Of a DNA stretch of 64,000 nucleotides, positions 34,759 through 44,014 are shown in pieces. The notes under the pieces are model-generated. The model was not told where the DNA came from. It saw nothing but the letters and a program-made list of their open reading frames with translations, and searched no databases. Position 1 is the stretch's first letter; every line of letters begins with the position of its first letter. The DNA comes from Bacteroides sp. Lineage in GTDB: Bacteria > Bacteroidota > Bacteroidia > Bacteroidales > Muribaculaceae. Both the position numbers and the translations under genes were made by a program. Where the stretch lies: assembly GCA_014801815.1 (NCBI GenBank), contig JAAVDM010000034.1, positions 1-64,000 of the forward strand, in the 5' to 3' direction.

Positions 34759-35286
34759 TCAATACTTGGAAGTCGAAGGTTGGAAAAGCTGATCGACAGC
34801 TTTTGTCAATTCGGCTGTAGCATTGTCTGTATCTGTATCTTTGACTTCGACACCTTCGAGTACCCATGTACGGGGGAGGAATTTGCGTACTTCCTCACGT
34901 ACTTTGGCGGCAGATTCGGTGGTGCTAATAACGGGCACGACACGCTTGTCGCTGAAGTCATATTCGTCAAGCCATGTAAGCACAGCCATGGGCACTGAAT
35001 CATACCAGTTAGGTGCTACCAAAAGTATGCCGGTGATGTGGCTCATGCCGCTAAATTTATCGACAACAGCTGGACGTGCATTATTTTCAAGCTCGGTCTT
35101 GACGGCGAGATCGAAATTAGCCCTTTCCTCAGGATATATTTCGGTAGGAACGATCGCAAAACTTTCAAAATCGACATTCTTTGCTTTGAGTAACTCGGCT
35201 AACTGTGCGGCCAGTCTCGCGCTGTTACTTGTTTTTTCTTTGCCTTTCTGTGAAAAATAGGCGATCAGAATCTTTTCAGGTTTCAT
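34759..35286 (-). CDS. Flavodoxin-like protein
   Basis: The 175-residue protein begins ILIAYFSQKGKEKTSNSARLAAQLAELL, the FMN phosphate loop pattern of flavodoxins of the long-family type, and has GILLVAPNWYDSVPMAVLTWLDEYDFSDKRVVPVIST, typical of flavodoxin-family proteins that carry electrons or reduce quinones. The phosphate loop is less canonical than T-G-x-T. Its partner is not evident; the gene stands alone with its own terminator. Confidence 0.85.
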   Translation of the reverse strand: MKPEKILIAYFSQKGKEKTSNSARLAAQLAELLKAKNVDFESFAIVPTEIYPEERANFDLAVKTELENNARPAVVDKFSGMSHITGILLVAPNWYDSVPMAVLTWLDEYDFSDKRVVPVISTTESAAKVREEVRKFLPRTWVLEGVEVKDTDTDNATAELTKAVDQLFQPSTSKY

Positions 35287-35401
35287 AGTATCTGTGTTTT
35301 ATAGTATTAGTAACTTCACAGCCTTTCAGATATACTGTCAGAAAAGGTGGAATCTGTATGGCTGTCGGAGTACCGTTATCATCAGTGCTCGTATTATTAA
35401 C

Positions 35402-35439
35402 AAAACAACACGTCTGTAGGTTTGCAGACGTGTTGTTTT
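35402..35439 (-). terminator. Terminator of the CapA/DUF4270/GT5 operon
   Basis: A 15-bp perfect stem (35402-35416 with 35425-35439, core ACAACACGTCTG) 25 bp past the capA-like stop. Confidence 0.8.
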
Positions 35440-35463
35440 TTATTTGATAATTTTTACAAAATT

Positions 35464-36558
35464 TTATCTGTGACGACGTGGTACATTGATATTGTGAGAA
35501 TTAAATACTTTTGTGGCCGATGTATTAAAGATGTTCCAATGCTGTTTTTGAGCAGCGGGAATACTGTCAGTGAACCATGACGGAATGACGCGAAAGTTGG
35601 AACGTGGTCTTCCGTCGGGTTTTGCGGCAAACAGTGTGTCGTACTCGGCGCTTTTGAAGCGAGCCACACCATCGGCGTCACGTTCGACCACAGCATACAC
35701 TACGGCACCGCCACGAGTGTCGCCTGTCTTCATGTTGCTGATAAGATTGCCGAGAGAATAGACTATAAGCACGTCCTTATTCTCACGTTCGTTATGCACC
35801 ACCTGCATGGGCTGTATTACATGAGGGTGAGAGCCTATGATAAGATCGGCACCCTGATCAACAAGAAACTGTGCCAGCGAACGCTGTGAGGCATTTTCAA
35901 GCAGTACATATTCTACACCCCAATGCACAGTGACCACTACTATCTCTGCACCTGCTGCGCGGGCTTCGGCCATCTCGGCAGCAATTCGGTCACGGTCTAT
36001 CAGAGCCACTTCGACACCGTCGCGCGGCTCTATGCCGTTGGTGCCGTAAGTATAATTGAGGAAGGCAAAGCGTATACCGTGAATGTCTTTGATGAAGGGC
36101 ACAAGTTCATCACGCTGTGCGGCGTCATGATAAGTGCCGATATGGTCGACACCGATTGAGTCAAGGGCTGTGAGAGTGCGTCTTGCGGCCCGGTCGCCAC
36201 GGTCAAGACAATGGTTATTGGCCGTCAGCATAAGGTCAAATCCGGCATCACGCAGAGCTTCGGCATAACTGTCGGGTGCAGAAAAACAGGGATAGCCGGA
36301 ATAAGTCGGGCCACCCCCGAGGGGAACCTCAAGATTGACGACGGCATAATCGGCCGCAGTGACTTCAGGTGCCAGCAGGTCGAAACAGCCGGTATAGTCG
36401 TATGTGCCGCCACCTATCTGTCGTGCCTTGTCAAGCTGGGCCTGATGCTGCATGGCGTCGCCTGCAAAGAGCAGTTCGACGCGCACAGGTTCGCCTGCAG
36501 GCGCTCCGGTGATGAAGGATAGCAGATTGAAAAGCAACACAAAAGCAGAACACAGCAT
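35464..36558 (-). CDS. CapA-family (poly-gamma-glutamate synthesis-like) protein
   Basis: The 364-residue protein has an N-terminal hydrophobic export segment and a CapA metallophosphatase-like core: LLFAGDAMQH, YAVVNLEVPLGG, LTANNHCLDRG, EIVVVTVHWGVEY, GADLIIGSHPHVIQPMQ and YSLGNLIS. These are the ligand loops of the family. Proteins of the group act at the cell envelope in capsule polymer production or in anionic polymer turnover; the Bacteroidales members are uncharacterised. It starts 6 bp after the DUF4270 gene. Confidence 0.85.
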   Translation of the reverse strand: MLCSAFVLLFNLLSFITGAPAGEPVRVELLFAGDAMQHQAQLDKARQIGGGTYDYTGCFDLLAPEVTAADYAVVNLEVPLGGGPTYSGYPCFSAPDSYAEALRDAGFDLMLTANNHCLDRGDRAARRTLTALDSIGVDHIGTYHDAAQRDELVPFIKDIHGIRFAFLNYTYGTNGIEPRDGVEVALIDRDRIAAEMAEARAAGAEIVVVTVHWGVEYVLLENASQRSLAQFLVDQGADLIIGSHPHVIQPMQVVHNERENKDVLIVYSLGNLISNMKTGDTRGGAVVYAVVERDADGVARFKSAEYDTLFAAKPDGRPRSNFRVIPSWFTDSIPAAQKQHWNIFNTSATKVFNSHNINVPRRHR

Positions 36559-36564
36559 AGAGCG

Positions 36565-37983
36565 TCAGTATATCTGTTGTGAGAAGGTGAAACAAATCAT
36601 GGCGCGGTCGGCATAGATACGTGTCATAGTCGGCGCATATATATAAGGAGTACACGAAGTGACGTAGTAGGTGACGACGCTTGAATACTGCGATGTTTCA
36701 GCCTCTCTGGTGAGGTAGACAGGTATAAGAGTGAAGTCAGTGTCTGTCTCGTCTACTTTGCCTTTGGCTACAAGGTCGAGCATATACTGGCGCATGTTGC
36801 TGAACTCATACGAGCCTTGCGATGAGTCGTAGAGAGCGTAGAATGATGTTTTGTTGTCGGGTATTTTGCCGTTGGCAAAAAAGTCATCTACCTCAGAAGT
36901 CTTTACCATCAGCAGGTAGGGTGCTACACCGATGTTATAATCGTTGGGTACTGTTGTAGCAGGCAGTGACATTGACAGGCCATTGATAACGGCCATGTTG
37001 AAGTCCTGCTGGTGATAGCGGTTGAGAATATCCTGAGCCGGGAAGCTGATACGTGTTTCGTAACCGCCGGGAGTCGTGATGATAGTCTCACCGGCAGCGA
37101 CACGAGCTTCAAGTGCCTGCGAAGGAGTATAAGTAATATTATTGCTGCTGAGTACCTCGGGGGCGGTAGTAAATACTGCTACCGAGTCTTTCATCAGTAC
37201 GGATTTGGTGACAGCTACAGAATCGACTACAACGTTACGCTCTATATGATAATGCCAATAGAGCAGGAAGAAAGCCTTTGATACATTGGCTACACAACCA
37301 CGGCCGAAATTCTGTTCGACATATATACCCGGCATAAACTTTGCGAACTCAGCAGGCCACTGGAATATCTCCGGGCGGTCACGATAGGCGCGGTAAGTGG
37401 CCAGAGCGTCCTCACGTGGCAAAGAGATATCAATAGGGATGGTCGGAGCGTTAGTGAACAGCGAGTCGCCGGAGGCTATGGCTGAAAGGGTATAACTGCG
37501 TGTGCCTATTGGAACTGAAGGATCATAATACCCGTTAGGGTCAAAATCATTGGATATGTCGGAGGGAAGCTGACGGTTTAGTCTGAACACTCTGAGCTGC
37601 TGCGGAGCCAGTGAGTCACCTGTGAGCGAACCTCGTGGTGCCTGTATGACCATCCTCATTGAGTCGATATGAGCTTCTGTGATAGAGTCAGGTATAGCTA
37701 AGGCAGCACCGGGCATAAGCTGCGATACGAAAGAGCAGGACAAAGCGCCATACTCAGGCACATCAAGCCGACCGAGCAGGGTAGTAGTGGAACGTGTGTC
37801 GTAACGCTGACGGTAGACCGGACTGGCGTTGAGGTTGAAAGCTGTAGAATCAACGGTGATTGTCACCTCGCCTTGTGTGAGCGAGCTGCCGATGGCACTG
37901 GTCTCCTCATCGTTACAAGATGTCACCGCGGCGCAAGCGAGGAGCAGGGCGCCGCAGGTGAGTGGAAGGTTATGTATTCTCAT
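36565..37983 (-). CDS. DUF4270 family lipoprotein
   Basis: The 472-residue protein starts with a lipoprotein signal (LLACAAVTSCNDEE, Cys about 23) and continues with SSLTQGEVTITVDSTAFNL, RSTTTLLGRLDVPEYGALSCSFVSQLM, the hallmark of DUF4270. The rest is beta-rich. DUF4270 is confined to Bacteroidetes and often lies beside a short GT5 protein and pantothenate genes. The ATG at 37983 lies 14 nt inside the upstream GT5 gene. The function is unknown; surface location likely. Confidence 0.85.
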   Translation of the reverse strand: MRIHNLPLTCGALLLACAAVTSCNDEETSAIGSSLTQGEVTITVDSTAFNLNASPVYRQRYDTRSTTTLLGRLDVPEYGALSCSFVSQLMPGAALAIPDSITEAHIDSMRMVIQAPRGSLTGDSLAPQQLRVFRLNRQLPSDISNDFDPNGYYDPSVPIGTRSYTLSAIASGDSLFTNAPTIPIDISLPREDALATYRAYRDRPEIFQWPAEFAKFMPGIYVEQNFGRGCVANVSKAFFLLYWHYHIERNVVVDSVAVTKSVLMKDSVAVFTTAPEVLSSNNITYTPSQALEARVAAGETIITTPGGYETRISFPAQDILNRYHQQDFNMAVINGLSMSLPATTVPNDYNIGVAPYLLMVKTSEVDDFFANGKIPDNKTSFYALYDSSQGSYEFSNMRQYMLDLVAKGKVDETDTDFTLIPVYLTREAETSQYSSVVTYYVTSCTPYIYAPTMTRIYADRAMICFTFSQQIY

Positions 37984-38824
37984 TTGTGAGGGAATTGTAG
38001 AAGTCCTTGTAAGCCTGCACGTCCGAACCGTCCGGAAGCGCTGTGATGTATGGAGTGCCACGGCGTTTGACGGCTTCGAGAAGTACCGGGTCGGGCTCCG
38101 GAGTATGGAAAACTACAGCATCGGCATTGTCTATAGCCATGAGATGAAGCGTATTGACATCGGGTGTTTCCGTACGGAAGGTATCGAGATATTCAGTCGG
38201 CAGACCATCTTCAGTAAGCTTCTCGAACACACGTGGATCGAGCTTCAGAGGCTCTATGCCGCCCGGTGTGCTTTCAGGCAGTGCAGCAGCTTCAGGCAGT
38301 ACGGAATATACAATCTTAGTTGCACGGCAGGCCGGATCATCGTTGAAGATGTGGCGCATATACATCGGCGCCATAGCTGTCATCCAACCCATACAGTGGA
38401 CTATAGCCGGGTCCCAACGCAGTTTCTTTACCGTTTCGATTGTACCGCGTGTGAAGAAGAGAGCCCGTTCATCATTATCGGGGCGGTTTGTGCCTACTGC
38501 ATCGGCATCATCGTCACACTTCTGAAAATAATCGTCGTTATCAATAAAATAGACCTGAATACGCGACGGCTGCAACGAAGCCACCTTGATGATGAGGGGA
38601 TGGTCGTTGTCGTCGATAGGGATATTCATACCGCTGAGGCGTATCACCTCGTGAAGCTGGTTGCGGCGTTCGTTGACCGTGCCGTACTTCGGCATGAAGG
38701 TCCTGACCTCGGAGGCTCGGGAATGTACACCCTGTGCTATGTTACGGGTTAGCGACGCAATGTCGCCTGAAGGTACATAGGGAGCTATTTCCTGGCTCAC
38801 GAGTAATATACGTTTTGCTGACAT
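37970..38824 (-). CDS. GT5-type glycogen/starch synthase N-terminal-domain protein
   Basis: The 284-residue protein reads KRILLVSQEIAPYVPSGDIASLTRNIAQGVHSRASEVRTFMPKYG, the first domain of glycogen synthase, with the typical PY-x-x-xG in place of K-x-GG. WDPAIVHCMGWMTAMAPMYM continues it. The C-terminal GT-B domain of about 200 residues is absent, so it is half of the usual enzyme; activity is doubtful. The start at 38824 is preferred to the GTG at 38830. It lies divergent from panC, as in many Bacteroidetes, and overlaps DUF4270. Confidence 0.85.
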   Translation of the reverse strand: MSAKRILLVSQEIAPYVPSGDIASLTRNIAQGVHSRASEVRTFMPKYGTVNERRNQLHEVIRLSGMNIPIDDNDHPLIIKVASLQPSRIQVYFIDNDDYFQKCDDDADAVGTNRPDNDERALFFTRGTIETVKKLRWDPAIVHCMGWMTAMAPMYMRHIFNDDPACRATKIVYSVLPEAAALPESTPGGIEPLKLDPRVFEKLTEDGLPTEYLDTFRTETPDVNTLHLMAIDNADAVVFHTPEPDPVLLEAVKRRGTPYITALPDGSDVQAYKDFYNSLTNENT

Positions 38825-38939
38825 ACTCACTTACTAAGTTGCTTGCCGCCGGCCCTCCTTTGAGGCGGTGTCCCGAGTAGGTGCGGGCCGAGAAGCCGTC
38901 ATGCCGACGGGTCGCGGCGTTGCTGTGTTTTTAATTATG

Positions 38940-38947
38940 CAAAGTTA
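38940..38947 (-). promoter_or_regulatory. -7 element of the GT5/DUF4270/capA operon
   Basis: TAACTTTG on the minus strand, about 115 bp before the ATG. The leader (38825-38935) is unusually GC-rich and probably folded. Confidence 0.5.
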
Positions 38948-39094
38948 CAAAAAAAAGTTGACATACGGCCCTGCAGCCTTTGAGAGCGGGGTCGGTTTTA
39001 GATTTCTTTAAGAAAAATAGAACCTATATACCGGTGTCCGGCGGAGTGTCTGCAGAAAGGTGACAGACATCTTTAGGAAACTTTATGTTGATTA

Positions 39095-39127
39095 TTTGGG
39101 CAGTATGTCAACTTTTCATTAATTTTG
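39095..39127 (+). promoter_or_regulatory. panC promoter
   Basis: TTTG (39095-39098), a 21-bp spacer and TAATTTTG (39120-39127) match the consensus. Confidence 0.7.
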
Positions 39128-39196
39128 TGGCCAAAACCAAAAAATCCCCGTCGCGGGCGCCTCACCGACGGCGCGCCGAGGGTGAACAGAACAGAT

Positions 39197-40072
39197 ATGT
39201 TTGTTTACAAGACGATTAGAGAGCTGGAGGAATATGTTGCCTTTCAGCGTAACAATGGAAAGTCAATAGGACTGGTGCCCACTATGGGGGCCTTGCATGA
39301 CGGACACCTCTCGCTGGTAGAGCGGTCGGTGGCCGATAATGACGTCACGGTGGTGAGTGTGTTTGTCAATCCCACCCAATTTAATAACCCCGCCGATTTG
39401 GCTACTTACCCGCGTCGTGAAGAGGAAGACATACGTCTGCTTGCCGGGGCCGGCGCCACAGTGGTGTTTATGCCTACGGTCGAGGAGATATACGGTACCG
39501 GTGGCCTTGACAAGCGCGAGCGGCATGAATTCCGTCTCGGTGGTGTAGCCGAGGTTATGGAGGGTAAGATGAGACCCGGCCATTTTCAGGGTGTGGCCGA
39601 GATAGTGAGCCGCCTGTTCGCTATGGTGCGTCCTCACCGTGCTTATTTCGGTGAGAAGGATTTTCAGCAGATAGCCGTAATCCGTGAGATGGTACGTACC
39701 GAAGGCATAGATGTGGAGATAGTGCCATGCCCGATAAAGCGTGCAGACGATGGTCTTGCGCTGTCGAGCCGCAACGCTCTTCTGAGTGCTGAAGAGCGTG
39801 AGATAGCCCCCGAAATATACCGTGTGCTGAGTTACAGCGTCGGTTATTCATATAACCACAGTGTGCGTGCCACTCATGACACTGTAGTGGAATGTCTCGA
39901 CTCGATGCCTCATCTGAAGGTGGAATATTTCGAGATTGTAGATGCCCGTACGCTTCAGCCTGTTGAGGAGTGGGAAGAATCACCGTGGATAGTGGGCTGT
40001 ATCACCGTTTACTGCGGCAAGGTGCGTCTGATAGATAACATCACTTACCGTAAGCCTGAGGGAGAGAATTAA
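39197..40072 (+). CDS. panC: Pantothenate synthetase
   Basis: The 291-residue enzyme joins pantoate and beta-alanine with ATP in the cytoplasm. The family signatures are present: LVPTMGALHDGHLSL (the HIGH-like nucleotide loop), VFVNPTQF, RPGHFQGVAEIV, YFGEKDFQQ and LALSSRNALLS (KMSKS-like). The open frame reaches back to 39125, but the ATG at 39197 fits the family start. panD follows after 32 bp, so two neighbouring steps of coenzyme A supply are cotranscribed. Confidence 0.95.
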   Translation: MFVYKTIRELEEYVAFQRNNGKSIGLVPTMGALHDGHLSLVERSVADNDVTVVSVFVNPTQFNNPADLATYPRREEEDIRLLAGAGATVVFMPTVEEIYGTGGLDKRERHEFRLGGVAEVMEGKMRPGHFQGVAEIVSRLFAMVRPHRAYFGEKDFQQIAVIREMVRTEGIDVEIVPCPIKRADDGLALSSRNALLSAEEREIAPEIYRVLSYSVGYSYNHSVRATHDTVVECLDSMPHLKVEYFEIVDARTLQPVEEWEESPWIVGCITVYCGKVRLIDNITYRKPEGEN

Positions 40073-40104
40073 AGTCCGGTATAATAACTGAAAGATAGTC
40101 TGGC

Positions 40105-40452
40105 ATGTTAATTGAAATGATGAAATCCAAGATTCACCGTGTCACCGTGACCGAGGCGAATCTGAATTATATAGGCAGTATAACCATTGACACGGCTCTG
40201 CTTCGTGCGGCCGACATACTGCCCGGACAAAGAGTATGGATAGTTAACAACAACAATGGTGAACGCTTTGATACATACGTCATAGCGGGTGCCGAAAACA
40301 GTGGTGTTATATGTCTTAACGGAGCGGCCGCACGCAAGGCTCAACCCGGCGATGTGGTCATAATCATGACCTACGCCCAGATGACACCCGAAGAGGCCCG
40401 TACTTTCCGGCCTACAGTCATATTTCCCGACACAGCCACCAATAAGCTCTGA
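40105..40452 (+). CDS. panD: Aspartate 1-decarboxylase
   Basis: The 115-residue proenzyme makes beta-alanine from aspartate. It has [19 protein letters not shown], with the self-cleavage site at Gly24-Ser25 that yields the pyruvoyl group, then [22 protein letters not shown] and [20 protein letters not shown]. Length is normal. It forms one unit with panC and possibly ffh, which starts 47 bp downstream. Confidence 0.95.
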   Translation: MLIEMMKSKIHRVTVTEANLNYIGSITIDTALLRAADILPGQRVWIVNNNNGERFDTYVIAGAENSGVICLNGAAARKAQPGDVVIIMTYAQMTPEEARTFRPTVIFPDTATNKL

Positions 40453-40499
40453 GATGAGGTCGGGATACCACTTAGCTTTAAAGAACAAAATACCGTATT

Positions 40500-41852
40500 A
40501 TGTCTACGATGTTTGAAAACCTCTCGGAACGTCTGGAGCGCTCGTTCAAGATACTCAAGGGCGAAGGACGCATTACCGAGATCAACATAGCCGAAACTCT
40601 CAAGGACGTGCGCCGTGCGCTTATGGACGCGGACGTCAACTATAAGGTAGCCAAGAAGTTTACCGATACTGTCAAACAGAAAGCCCTCGGCCGAGATGTC
40701 ATTAACGCTCTGAAGCCCCGCGAGCTGATGATTAAGATTGTGCATGAGGAGCTTGTCGAACTTATGGGCGGCATACAGGCACCGCTCAATCTCAGCGGTA
40801 ATCCGACTGTGATACTTATGTCCGGTCTGCAGGGTTCGGGTAAAACCACTTTCTCCGGTAAGCTGGCACGCCGTCTGAAGTCCTCAAAGGGACGCCGTCC
40901 GCTGTTGGTGGCCGGTGACGTTTACCGTCCTGCAGCTATAGAACAGCTGAAGGTGCTTGGCGAGAGCATCGGTGTACCTGTCTATACCGAGGAGGGTAAC
41001 AAGAATCCTGTTGAGATAGCACTCAACGGTATAGCATACGCCAAGGCTCACCATTATGACCTTGTAGTAGTCGATACCGCCGGTCGTCTGGCTGTTGATG
41101 AACAAATGATGCGTGAGATAGAGGCTATCAAACGCGCTACCAAACCTCAGGAAACACTGTTTGTGGTTGATGCCATGACAGGTCAAGATGCTGTCAACAC
41201 GGCTAAGACGTTCAATGACCGTCTTGATTTCGATGGCGTTGTGCTTACCAAACTCGACGGTGATGCTCGCGGCGGTGCGGCCCTTTCGATACGTTCGGTA
41301 GTCGATAAACCTATTAAATTCATCGGTTCGGGCGAGAAACTGGAAGACCTTCAGGAGTTCAACCCCGAAGGTATGGCAAGCCGTATACTCGGTATGGGTG
41401 ATATCGTCGAACTTGCTAACCGTGTGCAGGCTCTCTATGACCAGAAGGAGGCTGAACGTCTGCAGGAGAAAATCCAGAAGAATAAGTTTGACTTTGAGGA
41501 CTTCCTTCAGCAGATACATCAGATTAAGAAAATGGGTAATCTCAAGGAGCTTGCTTCAATGATACCCGGTGTGGGTAAGGCTATAAAGGATATTGATATT
41601 GACGATGATGCCTTCAAGGGTATTGAGGCCATTATCAATTCGATGACACCTTATGAACGCCATAATCCCGAGGCTATCAACGGCAGCCGCCGTCAGCGTA
41701 TAGCCAGAGGTTCAGGGACATCAATGCAGGAAGTGAATCGCCTGCTGAAGCACTTTGAGCAGACCCGCAGCATGATGCGCAAGGTCAGCAACATGAAGAA
41801 CCCTATGAAGATGATGCAGCAGCTTAAAGGTCAAGCCGGCAAGCGTCGTTGA
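40500..41852 (+). CDS. ffh: Signal recognition particle protein Ffh
   Basis: 450 residues. N domain (1-90), GTPase G domain with GLQGSGKTT, DTAGRL, TKLDGDARGG and the M domain (about 300-440) with Met-rich helices (MMRKVSNMKNPMKMM). Ffh binds signal sequences of nascent membrane proteins and, with 4.5S RNA and FtsY, delivers ribosomes to the Sec translocon. Position after panCD is common in Bacteroidetes. Its stop codon is the first base of a very long palindrome. Confidence 0.97.
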   Translation: MSTMFENLSERLERSFKILKGEGRITEINIAETLKDVRRALMDADVNYKVAKKFTDTVKQKALGRDVINALKPRELMIKIVHEELVELMGGIQAPLNLSGNPTVILMSGLQGSGKTTFSGKLARRLKSSKGRRPLLVAGDVYRPAAIEQLKVLGESIGVPVYTEEGNKNPVEIALNGIAYAKAHHYDLVVVDTAGRLAVDEQMMREIEAIKRATKPQETLFVVDAMTGQDAVNTAKTFNDRLDFDGVVLTKLDGDARGGAALSIRSVVDKPIKFIGSGEKLEDLQEFNPEGMASRILGMGDIVELANRVQALYDQKEAERLQEKIQKNKFDFEDFLQQIHQIKKMGNLKELASMIPGVGKAIKDIDIDDDAFKGIEAIINSMTPYERHNPEAINGSRRQRIARGSGTSMQEVNRLLKHFEQTRSMMRKVSNMKNPMKMMQQLKGQAGKRR

Positions 41853-41931
41853 TACCGGGCATAAAACAGCATGATGCGGCACAGGATAAATTTATCCTGT
41901 GCCGCATCATGCTGTTTTATGCCCGGTATCA
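41850..41931. terminator. 82-bp perfect palindrome at the ffh 3' end
   Basis: Arms of 41 bp, starting TGATACCGGGCATAAAACAG, are exact reverse complements with no loop (centre AAA/TTT at 41890/41891). The left arm begins within the ffh stop codon. It acts as terminator hairpin, though it is much longer than needed. Confidence 0.9.
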
Positions 41932-42074
41932 TTATGGCCCGAGGTGGAAGCAGTGATTTATTGTGCAGTAAGTCAGAAGAAATAAAGTCATACTTTTTGT
42001 GTGTTTTAGGTAGAATTTTCTTAATTTTGTAGGCAGACAAATATAGAATTTTGATGTACGATTAAGTGGCTAAG

Positions 42075-42392
42075 ATGGAAATGGAAATGAGTAGGATTGA
42101 ACGAGAGAAGAGGGTGGTGGCTGAGATAATTGCTACATATTGTCGCCGGAGGCATAAAGAGAGTGAGGGGGCTTTGTGTGAAAATTGCCATGATCTGCTC
42201 AGATATGCTTTACTCAGGCTGGAGCATTGTCCTAAAGGTGAGGATAAAACCAGTTGTAAGAAATGTGATATACATTGTTATGCCTCTTCTTACCAGACTA
42301 AGATACGGGAGATAATGCGCTATATGGGGCCAAGGATGCTTTTTATCAATCCGCGTGCGGCAATGCAGCATCTTTTAGATGAACTGTCGTGA
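42075..42392 (+). CDS. YgbA-like (nitrous-oxide-stimulated promoter family) protein
   Basis: About 105 residues with two cysteine pairs (C-x2-C in LCENCHD and CSC-like SCKKCDIHCY) and YLRRH-like YCRRRHK, MRYMGPRMLFINPRAAMQHL at the end; these are the marks of the YgbA_NO family (conserved proteins of unknown biochemical role, linked to nitrosative stress in enterobacteria). The start could be GTG 42066 or any of the ATGs at 42075, 42081 and 42087. Confidence 0.8.
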   Translation: MEMEMSRIEREKRVVAEIIATYCRRRHKESEGALCENCHDLLRYALLRLEHCPKGEDKTSCKKCDIHCYASSYQTKIREIMRYMGPRMLFINPRAAMQHLLDELS

Positions 42393-42433
42393 ATGTGTAT
42401 AATTTCTAAGGATGGATTTCGTAGTGACGGAAG

Positions 42434-43807
42434 TCAGTTTATAGGAATATCGAACCCTGCATTGAAGGTCATGGCGGAACTCATAGGCAGACCGTATCGG
42501 CCAATACTGCGGGGTGTACGGTCCATACCGGCGTAAAGAGCTATGCCGTGACAACTGAGGCTGAGTAACCAGCCGAAGCCGAAACCCTCGGTGCCGCCGA
42601 CAATGCTGACACCGGCTGCAAGGACGGAGAGCGGGCGAATATTAGCCGATAGTCGGAGGTCGGTTGTGGTGAAGGGGCCTTCGATACGGGTAGTTGACAG
42701 AAATCCGAATGTAAGAGGTTTGTAGAAAGATGTAGCGTAGCGTATACCGGCATTGATAACAGGTGCGAGAGAAGTAAGGCGTCTGCCTGCATCGCCTACG
42801 TCCTGCATCTGGTAAAGATTGCCGATAGCCGTGCGTATACCTTCCAAAGCGTCTTTCCATTCTCCGTCCGGCGTGTCGAAAGCATTGAGAGGCGCGGTAA
42901 ATGTGTGACGACCTATGGTAGAAGCCATAAAATTATTGTGCCATGTCAGACCGCCCAGATCAAGCGCTGAGAGCGAAAATTCAAATGCTCCGCGTGTGTA
43001 CGTAACGCCTAAGTCAAGTGCTGCACCCCAACCGTCAAGTCCGTGACGCGTCATGTCTACGTCGTTTACGATATAGCGATCATCGACCGGATTGTAGGCT
43101 ACACGATATTCCAGTCCGGGAGCGGAGGCTTCAATCTGTGCGAGGCTTGAGATTTCCCAATTATCCTGTCGCCCGGATACGCGTCGGATATAAGTGTTGT
43201 CAAAACGAGCGTCGGCTGAGCCGAGACCGGCGAGAATCTTGAGTGTGGCACCGAGTCGCAGTCCGGGTACGGTATTTATGTCACGTGAGTGATTGAAGGC
43301 AAGCTGAAAATAAGCTGTAGCCTTGATTCGCATAGGGTCTATATGAAATTCCTGTCTGCTGTCTGTCTCTTTGAGCATAAGCATCAGACTGCCGGGCACA
43401 TCGGTTGCACCGCGTGCGTGAGCTGAAAGAGTAACTGCGCTGTAGCCGCCTGCCATTCTGAAGCCTGTTTCGAGAAGATTGTCAGAAAGCAGGGCTGTGA
43501 GTTTGTTTGATGACCGTACATGACGAGCCACTTGCTGTACCGGAATATTGGAGTCGGTGAATATGACTTTCATGCCGTTGAAATCATATACAAGGTCGTT
43601 GAGGTGCAGACTTCCGCCTAACCCTGCGCTTATACCGCCGAGAATGGGACAGCCTACGAAGTTCCGCTCATTGGCCATAGCGGGATTGAGTTGGAAACGG
43701 TGCAGATAGTTGTCGACGAAATAGGCTGCCGAGCCGCTTTGGGCGGTAGCTGAGGCAGCCGGTGTAATGATAAAAAGGGTGGTCACTGACTTTAGTAATG
43801 ACTTCAT
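42434..43807 (-). CDS. DUF5723 family outer-membrane-type protein
   Basis: 457 residues with a signal peptide and a start SGSAAYFVDNYLHRFQLNPAMANERNFVGCPILGGISAGLGG, the hallmark of DUF5723/PorV-type Bacteroidetes barrels. The rest alternates short beta strands (SLMLMLKETD, VTYTRGAFEFSLSALDLGGL, INAGIRYATSFYKPLTFGFLST) typical of a 14-strand FadL-like or PorV barrel. The last residue pattern ends NAGFDIPIN. Probable outer-membrane barrel, role unknown. Confidence 0.8.
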   Translation of the reverse strand: MKSLLKSVTTLFIITPAASATAQSGSAAYFVDNYLHRFQLNPAMANERNFVGCPILGGISAGLGGSLHLNDLVYDFNGMKVIFTDSNIPVQQVARHVRSSNKLTALLSDNLLETGFRMAGGYSAVTLSAHARGATDVPGSLMLMLKETDSRQEFHIDPMRIKATAYFQLAFNHSRDINTVPGLRLGATLKILAGLGSADARFDNTYIRRVSGRQDNWEISSLAQIEASAPGLEYRVAYNPVDDRYIVNDVDMTRHGLDGWGAALDLGVTYTRGAFEFSLSALDLGGLTWHNNFMASTIGRHTFTAPLNAFDTPDGEWKDALEGIRTAIGNLYQMQDVGDAGRRLTSLAPVINAGIRYATSFYKPLTFGFLSTTRIEGPFTTTDLRLSANIRPLSVLAAGVSIVGGTEGFGFGWLLSLSCHGIALYAGMDRTPRSIGRYGLPMSSAMTFNAGFDIPIN

Positions 43808-44014
43808 GAACGGATTGGTGTTAGGTGTGAATTAATACCGGAACAAGACTCCGGTCGGGAACTGTTTCTCGATGAGAATATTATAAGGCGGGGACCGTTG
43901 GTAACGGCCCCTGCCGATTCGGTATCAGACACGGTTTAAGAATCTGACGTGTGAGGGTGTGTGGTAAGTCCGGATTGCAAACTGAATCCGTGAAGATGCT
44001 TACCTGTAAGTCAT

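Noticed and set aside
37829..38752. 307-codon open frame on the plus strand
   Set aside because: It lies antisense to the GT5 and DUF4270 genes, whose family signatures are clear; it has no recognisable motif.
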